A stretch of 64,000 bases of DNA, taken from the NCBI GenBank assembly GCA_028583415.1, contig CM053269.1:46533888-46597887 (forward strand), given 5' to 3'. Positions 45,101 through 57,100 of this stretch are shown here, one piece after another. The translations under genes and the position numbers were made by a program. The DNA is from Protea cynaroides (lineage: Eukaryota > Streptophyta > Magnoliopsida > Proteales > Proteaceae). The number at the start of each line of letters is the position of its first letter. Position 1 is the first letter of the stretch. The notes beneath the pieces were generated by a model that was not told where the DNA came from, did not search any database, and worked only from the letters and a program-made list of their open reading frames with translations.

Positions 45101-48100
45101 ATCCTGCATTGGAACTTATTTCAGAGTTCAGAATAATGGATTTCAGTATAATTCTGCATTTTTAATGAAGAAGAAATATCAAGAATTACAGGAATCTTTC
45201 CTTGCATCTTTAGGAATGGCCTTGAATCTAATTTGGTAGATTCATCATTAATCTGGGGGTCCCAGCATGAAATGGGGTTGAAAACTGTGCTAATGGAGAA
45301 GAAACCTGATTTTATTTTTTATTTTGGATAAATGACAGTTTTATTAGAATAACTCAAAGAAAGAGTACATTTCAAAGGCAAGGCCATTGGTCACCACAAT
45401 ATAACGGAAAAACGGATAAAAAAAGGACCCAAAAATTTACAGAACCTCACAGTAGGTAAGAAGACCCTGAACACCACATAGGTCTCACCTGAGTTGTTCT
45501 TCCTGTGGGAGGCAAATACATGATTAAATTCTTCTCAGTAGCTAGGGCTATGTGGATTGGTATTCGGGGACCTGGCCCTAGATTCAAGGTTCAATTAAAC
45601 TTGCTCCAATCTGTCATTAAAGAAGAACAGTAAATGTGGAGGAAATATTGAGCTTCTACATAATTCACAACACATTCACAATGGGTCAGGAATGTCATTT
45701 ACAAAGACCCAGTTCTGGAACCGGAGATGATTGAAAAATTGTCACAACAGTACAACGCATACTTAAATCAGTGGATTGGTAATCAGAAACTTGGGCTGAT
45801 TTGGAAGCAGACCAAACAAAAGGATGCTGAAGGAGGAGATGTCTGATCAATTAACTGATGCAGATCAAGAGTTGGGCCTGGCCCAATTAAGAGCAACCAA
45901 CCAGACCTACTCCAGCCCAGAAGCAAGAGCCGAGATATCTTTTTACCACCAATTATAGAGTATACCGCTAGCTCTATATTTTTTAGTTGGGAGTTTATTT
46001 TGTTTCCTAATTGGTTAGTGATGCTATTTAGTTTCCTAAAGTGTAGTTTAGTTTAGGAAGTTTCAATTACTTGGAGACTAAGATTTTCCTTAAATCTAGT
46101 TTCCTAGAAGTTTTGAAAACTTTCCTATTTTTTAGTTTTAGGAATTTTCCTATTATTTTGTTAGAAACTTCCTATTTTATATAGGGAGTTTAGTTTCCTA
46201 TTTTTCAGTTAATTGTCTTTCCAAATTGATGTAGTTTTTCAAACTATAAATAAAAGGAAGAAGAGCTGGCGGCAGTAGAGAGAGTTGGCCAGAGTTTTTA
46301 TTAAAAAATTCTGGTTGAGTCTCACTGGTTGTGAGACTCAACCGAAACTCCTATTCTGTTCATTCCCGTTTTCAAATAATAGTGGTTTTTCAAAAATTCA
46401 TAATTTCTTCATCCATGGTTGGATCACGTTCAAATTTGGGTATGTTATCAAGCACATCCTAGAGTACTTCCCCTCCAAGTTTGAAGACTTTCGGCTGAAT
46501 CTTAAGATAAGTGAGTTTTTTCATAATTTTATAATTCTGGTTTGCTAAAATACTTGTTTGAAACCTACGGGCAAGATCGGTTTCGATCCCCCCTGTTGGA
46601 TCAAGCTCATCTTCTGGGATATTGTTCCTCATATCCTAAGGATCAATGATCCCAATTTTTGAAGCATTCTTACAGACGGATTTGAAGTTGTAGAATTATT
46701 TGTTCAATTTCAATTACTCTTGTTTGTTAAATTTGGGTTTGGACTGAATAGAGATCTTGAAGCAAAGAGGGATCTATGAATTGGATGTGTTGAAACCTGC
46801 TTTGCCATCATTTACATTTCATTCCTTCAATACAAAAAGCAGAACAGATTTTATTGAGGATGAAAATGATGAAATCAGGATCCCATAACGAAGTAAATTG
46901 GACAACAAACAACACAAAAAATTACATAGGAAACGAAAGCCCTTTCCCTAATCCTCTGGAGGGATAGAACTCTAACTCAAGTAATTCTCTTAACACCTTT
47001 TTTTAACTAATTGGCCTGCCACCTCATTAGCAGATTGCAGCTTCCAGTTAATGAGCAATTATTACAAGAAGCTAAAGATTTAAAAGTTCTTTCATAGATG
47101 ATTTAACTGAAATTGATAAATGATTGCTCTTCCAAATATCACTTTACTGAAATACATTCAGCATCTTTAATATGATTTGAGTGTGAATTCCAGGTGGGAG
47201 TCTCAAGGGTATTTTAAACCAAGCTTTGACAGAGGAGGAGATCCTTTTGTTGTTTCAATGCCACCTCCTAATGTTACTGGATCATTGCATATGGGGCATG
47301 CGATGTTTGTGACTCTTGAGGTTAGAGAAAATGGATGCTTTAAGTTACTCTTTAGTTTGATTTTCTATTTCTTTTACTTGTTGGTGGGCCAAAATTTACT
47401 CGTTGAAAAGAGATATTGAACTTGATGATTTTCATTTCCTATTTCCTAATAATACACTTCTACTTTGTTGTTTATCCATAGGAAAAAAATTGCCTATATT
47501 GTAATGTTCATGCATAAATTAAACTTTTTTTTTTTTGGTTTTAAGTTCATCATTACTTTTTTTGGAGAAAAATTCTGAATGTACATATGAAGGGAATGAG
47601 AAACAGGCGCTTTTAACTTAATAACTACTTCTGGTTTTTAGTGATTTTTATTATAATAAGATTTATGAAGTTTTTTACATTGGAGAAAAACCCTAGCATT
47701 TGAAAGTTAAAAATCACCTTTGCAACCGGATATGCAGTTTTTGTTCTTGAATTTGGGAGTTAACTTCATTTGAGAATTTGCATTTTAGATTATTTTTATT
47801 GGATTTTGTTGAACTACAATGGCCACTAAGGATGAGGGTGAATCAATGGTCTAAATTTTTCTTAAATAATTCCCTTAAGATTGCTGCCTAGAATTGACAA
47901 ATTTCTCATATTGAACACAACCAAACTGCCACATACACAGTCGTATGCATATCTACCTCACTACCACAGAGTGAACGAGTTTACCAGTAATGCACACCCA
48001 TCCTGCACACGTACACCATAACACTCCAATGCATACAATATAATCCAACTGCAACAAGAGATATGTGTGGTTCAACAGCCACAGTGTGTGATTGCGTACA

Positions 48101-51100
48101 TCCAGAGAGAAAAGCACTACTATGCTTTGTATTTACTCAGTAATCATCTTTTAATTAGCTACGACTAATAGGGAACACCCACACCCAGTTTTCCCAGCAC
48201 CAACTGATAAGGCGCTACAATGCCCAATTCGACAGCTACAACTGTCAGGAGCACCAAACCTCAATTTATGTGGCACCTACCACTAAAGAGCTAGAACCCC
48301 TAGCTTACTCCGCACCCACGGAGAGCTCACAAATACAATGAACGAGCTTATATCAATGCCCTACAATTTTAGCACTGGCTAGCTAGGTATTCACAATCAC
48401 CACCTAAGTCTAGTAATCAAAGGAGTACAAGAATTATAGAAATAAACTAAGGTTGGAAGGCTTACAATCCTTGTTTAGCACAATCCTGTTTCTTTGGGAA
48501 GATTATTAGATGTCTCTAAGAAGGCTGACAATGCCTTGGTAGCCATTGGAATCTCTACGTAGCTTCACTAGTAAAGGAACTTGAATCTTCAAGTGGATGC
48601 ATACAAGAATTGGAGCACTCATGCCCTTCTCTCCTCTTCTACAGAAGCAAGCTTTGTCAAACCTCCATTAATGGCCAACTACCATTAAGAGTCTTTAATG
48701 TATATTAATGATGCTTTAATACACTAATTGATGGTTGGTGAAGAGAGGTAATGCATTAAAACCATACCAACAACTTCAAGGCAGAGAGAGAACATTCAAA
48801 AACAAAAAGAATGCTAGTTGAATGGTCTGATTTGGACATCAGATGACCAAGTTATGGTCAAATGAAGATGTGCTAGCAGAATAATTACAAATGGAATCTT
48901 CTAATGTGATTCGGAACACCTGCGCAACACGGGAATCGCGCTTTGATGTTGTGCGGCTTGACATAACCTGACATGTCAGAGTCATGGTTGAGATATGATT
49001 TGTTGTTTATGGTGCTTTGACTAACAGCCGTTCGATTGAGTTAAGAAGGATTGGTGGATCTGTGGCCATTGGATTAATCAACGAGAGGTCGATGGAACGG
49101 GTGTCTAGACGACCAATCAAATGGTATCTGTTTGAGGGTGCACGTATACTGCGTAACATGGAATCAGGATTGAGGGTGCATGTAGCACGGAACACGAAGA
49201 ACTCTGTACACAACCGATGGTAGACGTCGCGCATGAATCTTCTGCGTAGCTGACTCTTGCCTCCAGTGCACCTGGTCTTCGACTGTCCGATCTGAATGAC
49301 ACTAGCGTGGCATTTTTCAGTGCCGTTCGATCTTCCCCTTAACCGCGGTATATTTTCCGGTGTATACGCATGCACAATTTCTCTGTACACCAGACCAATA
49401 GAAGGAAGCGCGGGAGAATCTTGAACGGAAACTTGAAATTCCAGCGGCGCTCATCAATTCTGGATATTTGCATTGAAGGCCTCCAATTTTATTTATTTAT
49501 TTTAAAACCGTTGTAGATATAAACCTACCGAGAGCTATTTTCAAACTGGATTTTTGATCTTTTTCACGCACTTTTACATGAACGATCATAACTCTCTCAT
49601 AGGACATTGGATCGACGTGAGACAAGTTGCTTTGCGACGTTGATCGACGTGAGACAAGCTGCTTTGCGACGTTGACTACCTTCAAAAATTAGCTTCAAAG
49701 TCAACATCCCATTGTGAACCTATGAAATCTCCAACTAAATTGCGTTGGCATTCCACCCTGGTCGTTCTCACACTGTCAATCAACTCTCTGCACCCTCCGG
49801 ACACTGTTATACATGTTGCCACATCAACAAGTAGGACCCATATGAGGCCCACATGTCATTTTGCTTTTATTCTGCGCAGAAATACGGAAATGGTGTAAAT
49901 CTTTCATTCGAGTTTGGAATGACGTGCCGCTTGAAACGTTGCGAAGCTGACTTGAAGTACTACAACATCCATGTAGACCTCTCCTTCCAAATCTGCCATT
50001 TGGCCAGCTCAAAATGGCTCCAAAGATGACCCATCGACGTGATCCTACCACTGACAATGCCAAGTATGTGTACACTTCACCTGAAGCTGCCACAAGTTGT
50101 CTAACACTGTGATGCACATTCGCACACTGCCGTACATGCTTGGATACATTTGTCTCATTGTTAAACTGCCATATCACTGTCACATCACTGCATATGCACT
50201 GTCTTACATCCTGTCATTGCCACTTCATTTCCAGACACCACCACTATACTCTGCGGTACACTGTCTATTACTGCCATGCACTGTCTGTTAGCCTCAGCCT
50301 CTTCCATTGCACTGCTTTGCACCATAGTTGTTAGGGCGACAAAGCGATCCAAGGCGTTTGAGGCCATCCTGGGCGCCTATGCGCCGCCTAGGCGACCAAG
50401 GCGTTCCCAGTGTATTTTTTTTTTAATTTTTAAAATATTAATGCTATATTAATGTTTATATATATGTGCAACATTCTACATAAATAAACATTTAAGACAT
50501 AGCTTAATTAATATAAGAAAACCAACAAAGAAACAAATAATTGAGTTAAGTAGGCAACACGTATTTATGACTAACATTTGCTTATTTCTAACAAATTTTA
50601 CCGGAGCGTAACTCCTTTAATATACTTCGGATTCAAGCAATCTCAAATTCATTGCAAAGCTAGTATAATCAGCTTTCCAACAAATCCTAGATTGCTTGAA
50701 TCCGAATTATAATGAAGGAGTTACACTCTGGTCAAACCTTATTCGAAGTACTTGAATGCTGTTAAAAGTCGTCTGAATGTAAATTATTTTTTGGGCATCA
50801 AAGCAAAAGATTATTTTGACGCGCTCTTAGTTTTTAGTGTTGCTTTACTATAATAAGATTTATGTAATTTTTATATTTGGAAAAAAGCCTAGCATTTTGA
50901 AGTTGAAAATCACCCCCGCACCCGAAAATACGGTTTTTGTTCTTGAACTGAAGGGTTGACTTTTTATCCTTCTGGAATTTGAATTTTAAACTATTTTTAT
51001 TGGATTCAAATAGGGGGTATTTGCTTATTTATGAATAATATCTTAAGTAAATGAAATATAAATGATATTAGTCATAAATAAGTACTGTCTGATAAATGTT

Positions 51101-54100
51101 GTTCCTGTCTATAAATCTTGTGAAGCAAATTCAGAGATCAAAGGGAAAAAAAACACATATAAGACCCAAGGCGACCGCCCAGGCATTCTGGGCGCCCAAG
51201 GCGGCGCCTAGGTGACTCCCAGAGAGCTTGGGCGACTGCCTAGAGAGATTGGGCGACCGCCCAGGCAACACTCATAAGGCGCCCAGGCGCCCAGGCCCTG
51301 GAATCACACCTGGAAGCCTAGGCGACGCCTTGACAACTATGCTCTGCACTGTCAAGTGCCTCGCTGAAGCTGTGCCATTGCTACTTCTGCACCATTACCG
51401 GTTGAATGCCGACATTGCCTGTGCACCGTCTATTCCCTGCCAACATTGGCATAACACTTCTAGTCGACTGGAACAATGGAGTGTCGTCTCATATAGTGAA
51501 CTCATCTACGAGCTCTGTGTGTTGCACAACTGTTACAGTGGATTGACAACAATTACAACTCTACTATGCTCAACAGATTCAAATTGGGGGTATTTTCTTA
51601 TTTATGAATAATACCTTAAGTAAATAAACATTTGCTTAGATGATACTAGACATAAAGAAGTGTTGTCCTTGGGATTTTGTTTGAAATCTGTCGAAACAGA
51701 CATGTTTCAATCAAAACCTATGATTTTATATAAAGGTCTGGTTCAAGTGCTGGTTGAAACCAGGTTTTGAAACTAGTCAAAACCACGTCGAGTTTTCACA
51801 CATATTGGTACCGACCCTTTGCTTCAGCTTGTTGTGTCAAAACTGAGATATCTAGGTTGAAATTAGTGGTTTCGCCCGCGTTCTCTAACCATGGGGAAGA
51901 GCCTATACTGTTGTTGCTACTTGATTACTACTACATGCTTTCCTTGGGAAGACGCTATGATGATTGGTGTTCGTGAGCTGATGTTGCTACTAGAATGAAG
52001 TTCTCTCTATGCTCCCTGTTGTCTCCGATAGCTATATATTTAAGACCGGGTTTGCATTTCATATCTATGCTTGATGTTCCAAACCGAAGTATATTGATAT
52101 CTATATATACTCCAGTTTGAGGGGGAATGTTGACATTCTTGTTTGTTCCACCTTGGAGTATGCTCCTGCTTGAAGAGGGTGTTGAAGATTGGACTTGTGT
52201 ACCATGGGGGTACATACTTTTATGTGTTAGTGCTATTTAGTATGGTGGTGTTTACTGTATAGTGTTAGGGATGGTGCTGTTTAGTAGATAGTAGGATATT
52301 TTGCTTTATGTTTAAGTCTGCTACCCTATGTGTCGGTTGCTTTAGTAATGGGATATTTGTGTAATTTACTTTATTTAATTATTAATAAAAGCACAATTGT
52401 GGGAGGGAGAGAGATACAACCGATCTCTCTTCTTCCCCCTTCGGTTCTTCATCTTCTTCTCTTTCTTCCTTCTTTATTTTGTCACACTCCACATCCTTAG
52501 TCCTTTGACAAGTTTAAATTTCTTAGCTTTAATAGTTGTTTAAACTTCATCATCCCACTACCAAGTCTCCTTAGATGAATATCACTTTCCTTTAGATTCT
52601 CCTAGATATTCTTTAGCTACATTTTTAATATAAGTGGCCATCTTGTTTTACACAAGGTTCTCAATTTCAATTTTGGGGCTGGTTTCGGCTAGCCCCAGAA
52701 TCGGAACGAAACAGAAGTCGGCTGAAATCTGAGATTTTTTTGGGTGACCTCGAAACTTTGGTTTCGAGGGCCAAAAGTTGGTTATTTGCCTTGATTTTTT
52801 ATGTAGCCTATTTTATCCTTTTTCCACATATTCCTTTAATTATTGTAAGAAAAAAGTAAAACCATCCAAAACGGTATTATCTGGTATGCACCCAAGTTTG
52901 CTAGTATACGTTGGAATCTGGGATTGTATTTAGAGTTAAATATGCAACACTTATTTATGAGTAATATCATTTAAGTAAATGATTCATTTACTGAAGATAT
53001 TATTCATAAATAAGTAAACACTCCCCATTTGAATCCAATAAAAATAATCTAAAATTCAAATTCTAAAAAGATAAAAAGTCAATTTTCCAGTTCAAGAACA
53101 AAAACTGGATTTTCGATTGTGGGGTTATTTTCAACTTTCAAATGCTAGTCTTTTTCTCCAATTTAAAAATTCTATAAATTATATTAGAGTAAAAAATCAC
53201 AAAAAACCAAGAATCCGTCAAAATAATATTTGGTTTTGATGTCAAAAAATTATTTCCATTTAAAAGACTTTAAACAACATTTATATACTCTGAACAAGCT
53301 TTGTCGAAGCGTAACTCCTTCAATATAATTCTTGTTCAAGTAGTTTCATATTTGTTGCAAAGCTGATTATATTTGGATTCAAGCAATGTCAGATTCGTTG
53401 GAAAACTAGCGTAATCAGCTTTGCAACAAATCGGAGATTCCTTGAATCCAAATTATATTTAAGGAGTTACACTCTGGTCAAACCTTGTTTGGAGTATGCG
53501 ATTGTTGTTTATAATCGCCTGTATGGAAACAATTTTTTGGACATCAAACAAAAAAAATTATTTTAGTGGACTCTTGATTTTTAGTAATATTTTACTTTAA
53601 TAAGATTTATTGGAATTTTTTGATTGGAGAAAAGGTTAGCACTTAAAAGTTGAAAATCGTCCTGCATTGAAAATCCAATTTTTGTTCTTGAATTGGAAAA
53701 TTGACTTTTTATGCTTTTGGAATTTGAATTTTAAACTATTTGTATTGGATTTAAATGGAGGGTGTTTGCTTATTTATGAATAGTATCTTCAGTTAATGTT
53801 GAAAAGTTAATAAACATTTACTTACTTGATATTACTCATAAATAAGTGTTGTGTCCTGTATACTATCCTTCTTGTATACTGTTCCCTGCTTTGTACTAAT
53901 CTGGCTTTTGAGTGGAGAAGAAATGAGGTTTCAACTCTCGAAACTGCCCCTTTAGGTTGAAACTTGCCGAAATAGACAAGTTTTGACTGAAATGATGTAT
54001 TTTATGTACTAGGTTCAGAGCAGGTTTCGACTGAAACAGTGATTTCGGTCGAAGCTTGATTGAGACAGTAATTTCAAATGTGCGTTTAAAAATATTTCAG

Positions 54101-57100
54101 CCGAAACCACTAATTTTGGCCAAAATTTAGAACCATGGTTTCACGTTTTAGTAGTTTCTTCATCTAAGTTCCACCTTATAACTGTTACCAACTTATTAGT
54201 AAATATCTTCAAGTTTTCTCATTTTTAAGTTCTACCATTTTATCCTAGGGCAAATAATCTCATATAACCTATGATTCTGCATTTTAAAACACATATATAT
54301 GACCATTAATCTATGTTTCATGGTTAAGCTCTCCCCTGTTATTGTCTTACAATTTTTACATGATGACCTATCAGCCCTTCTAATTAGAAAGGAGTCTATT
54401 TGACTACTATTTGCCCACTTTTGAAGGTTATTAAATATTTTTTCTCTTTTTGAAACACTTGTTTACTATATTGATAATCATAATCAATTGCAAAATCTAA
54501 AACTGAAGTACCATCGTCATTCCCATCTCAAAATTCAATTCCTCCATGAATTCTTTCAGAACCTTTACTATCTAGATCTCCTCTTATAATAATCTTTTCA
54601 GCTTGACTAATTCCCTGAACTAATCTGTCCATATGTTTCTGAAAATGTTTCTTAATTTTTTCATCTAATTGGGGTGCGTAAGCACTAATTATATTAGTTA
54701 TCTCTTTTCCTAACACAAGTTCGATGGATATTATCCTATCTTCAATTCTTTTTACCTCTAAAACATCATTTTCCAAGTCTTTGTTTACTATTATTCCAAA
54801 CCCATTTCTATTAGTTGTATTTCCCGTATACCAATTCTTTGGTTTTGTTTACCCTTCCACCTAGTCTCTTGTATACAAACTATGTTAATTCTTCTTCTTC
54901 TTCTCATTATATTTATCAATTCTTGACTCTTTCCCATTAATGATCTTATGTTCCAATATGCTAAATTGCTAATCTAATCATATGCTCTTGGACTAGCTTC
55001 TTTACTTGTACTCGTCCATGGTTTGAGAACCCTTGTGTACTTGTCATTACAACTAGGCACCGAAGTAGTGCGTCGCTTATGGGGAACAACCCGGGTCATA
55101 GTGCATCCGACAGTGTGATCATAATATTCTAATCCAGCATGAATATTACAATTTGATAATGAGAGAAATAAAAGAAAAGAACTCTTTAAGGAAAACCCCC
55201 ATTGGGTGAACCCGGTCATAACCATAGGTCAGAACTGAACCAGAGAACTGGTCCAGAAATAGAACTGCAGGCTATAATTCTGACCTGGTCCTCCATCTGC
55301 AATGATGCTTGAGATCGTACCTAGTATCTGCATCAAAGGGGTTGTCTATTAGTAGCTTTTTCAATGGTCTTCTGGTTAGTCAATTGGGGCATATTTTTAG
55401 AGAATACTGAATGGTGAAAGTGAATTGAAGGCATAGTCTCATTTTTCGTTATGTCTTAGAAGGACTGTGGATCAGACTTCAGAGCAGGAAAAGATTCAAG
55501 AGTGTGAAAGTTGAACAGGAAGGTTTTTAGTAGATCTCTGTAGGATTCCTTAACTTCCCTTCCCTGGGAAGGGTTACATCATGTCTTCACCTTTGAAAAG
55601 GATTTGGGGAAAACTGGAAAAGCAGTCCAACCAAGGGTGGAAGTGTGGAATTGTAGAAATTTTGTTCGGATTAATGCTGTCAATATATTGTTGAGAGATG
55701 ATCATTTGAGGTGTAGAGGCTTCCAGTTAATAGGTGTGTTCTGTGCTGTAAGGTTTATTTGGCGGTTTTTTGATGCTGAAGCAGATCAGATAGGATTTGA
55801 AGGGCTGCCAGCAACAACCAAATGGGCCTGGGCCTGGTCCATTGGGTCAAATCAGTCCTGGTTAAAAACCAGTCCAGTCAACTTTAGATGTGCCGCCAGT
55901 AATTAGTAGAAGTTAGGAATCTTTCTGATTAAGTTTCCTAAATTATAGTTTTTAGTTATTTCTATTGGTTAGAAAATAGAAGTTTCCTTAGTTTCCTAAA
56001 AGTATTTTAGCAACTTTCCTAATTTATATTTTAGAAACTTTCCTATTCTATAAAGGAAGATTCAGTTTTAGTTAGGATTCTCTATTTTGAAACTTTCCTA
56101 AATTTTTGTACTTTTTCAAAGTTATAAATATGAAGAGAGGGCTGGCAGTAATGCTCAGATTAGACCAGAAAAAAAGAGAAGGGTTAAACTCCTATTTTTT
56201 CTGGTTGAGTCTACGGTTGTGAGACTCAACCAGTTGTTATTTTGCTCAATTTTCTTACATTCTTCTGGTTCTTTATTTTCCTTGCTGCTGGGCAACATTG
56301 ATCTCTGCATAAAAGCATAAAATTCTTGCTGTTTTGGAACTGAACATCATCAAACAAATCAGAGATTCTCCAGGTCTGGCGGCAACATGAACAACCACTT
56401 TGCAGCAGCTGTGTTTGTGTCAATTCACTTCTGATCGACTCCAAACTTTTACTAGTGTTCACAACTGAGGTTAAGAAGATCTTCTGTCAATTTCGAATGT
56501 GTTTAATGACTGGATTCTAAGATAAGTTGATTTTCCTCTTGATCACTAATGCTGATTTTGCTAAAATACAAATTCGAGACCTATGAGCAATATTGGTTTC
56601 CATCTCGGCCGTTGGATCAAGCTCATCTTCTGGAGTATGACTTCTCATACCATAATGATCATTGTTTTCAAGTTTCAAAGCATTCCAGTGGATAGATTTG
56701 AAGTTGCATAATTATTTATCAAATTCAGTCTTTCTTACTTCTTGTTAAAGTTTAAAATTTGAATTGGGCTGATTGAAAGATCCTTTCCTAGCAAGGTTTG
56801 GCATAAATTGAGATGTAACCCTACCTTGCCATCAGTTTTCCTTGGAGTGGTTGGCTGGCTCTTCTACCCCATGCGACTTTTTGATAGATAATTAGCTCTT
56901 GGTTGTTGTGATTGTTTCATTTTGTGTCCCTTCTTCCTCCTTTTCCTTTTCTGGTTGTTTTATTTTCTTTTGCGGCTACTTTTTTCACTGAGATGTATAT
57001 TCCTCTTACCCTTTTAACTTTTTTTTTTCCAACTCCACATCCCTTCAAAAAAAAAAAAGGGAAAAAAAAGAAGAAGGAACAGAAATATTGGTTTATATTG

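Larger units (their letters stand above)
44955..47193 (+). other. Valyl-tRNA synthetase intron 2, 2.2 kb
   Basis: This contains a solo LTR (45856-46810), immediately followed by a probable LINE tail. The first 0.9 kb is AT-rich; a T-rich run at about 45305 followed by TTGGATAA may be another old LINE end. Confidence 0.75.

Noticed and set aside
49007..49390. 127-codon minus-strand ORF
   Set aside because: No domain, overlapping ORFs in other frames, and position in repeat-derived intron sequence.
52656..54134. 9-bp duplication GTTTTACAC/GGTTTCACG
   Set aside because: Fewer than seven of nine positions agree, so no TSD is claimed.
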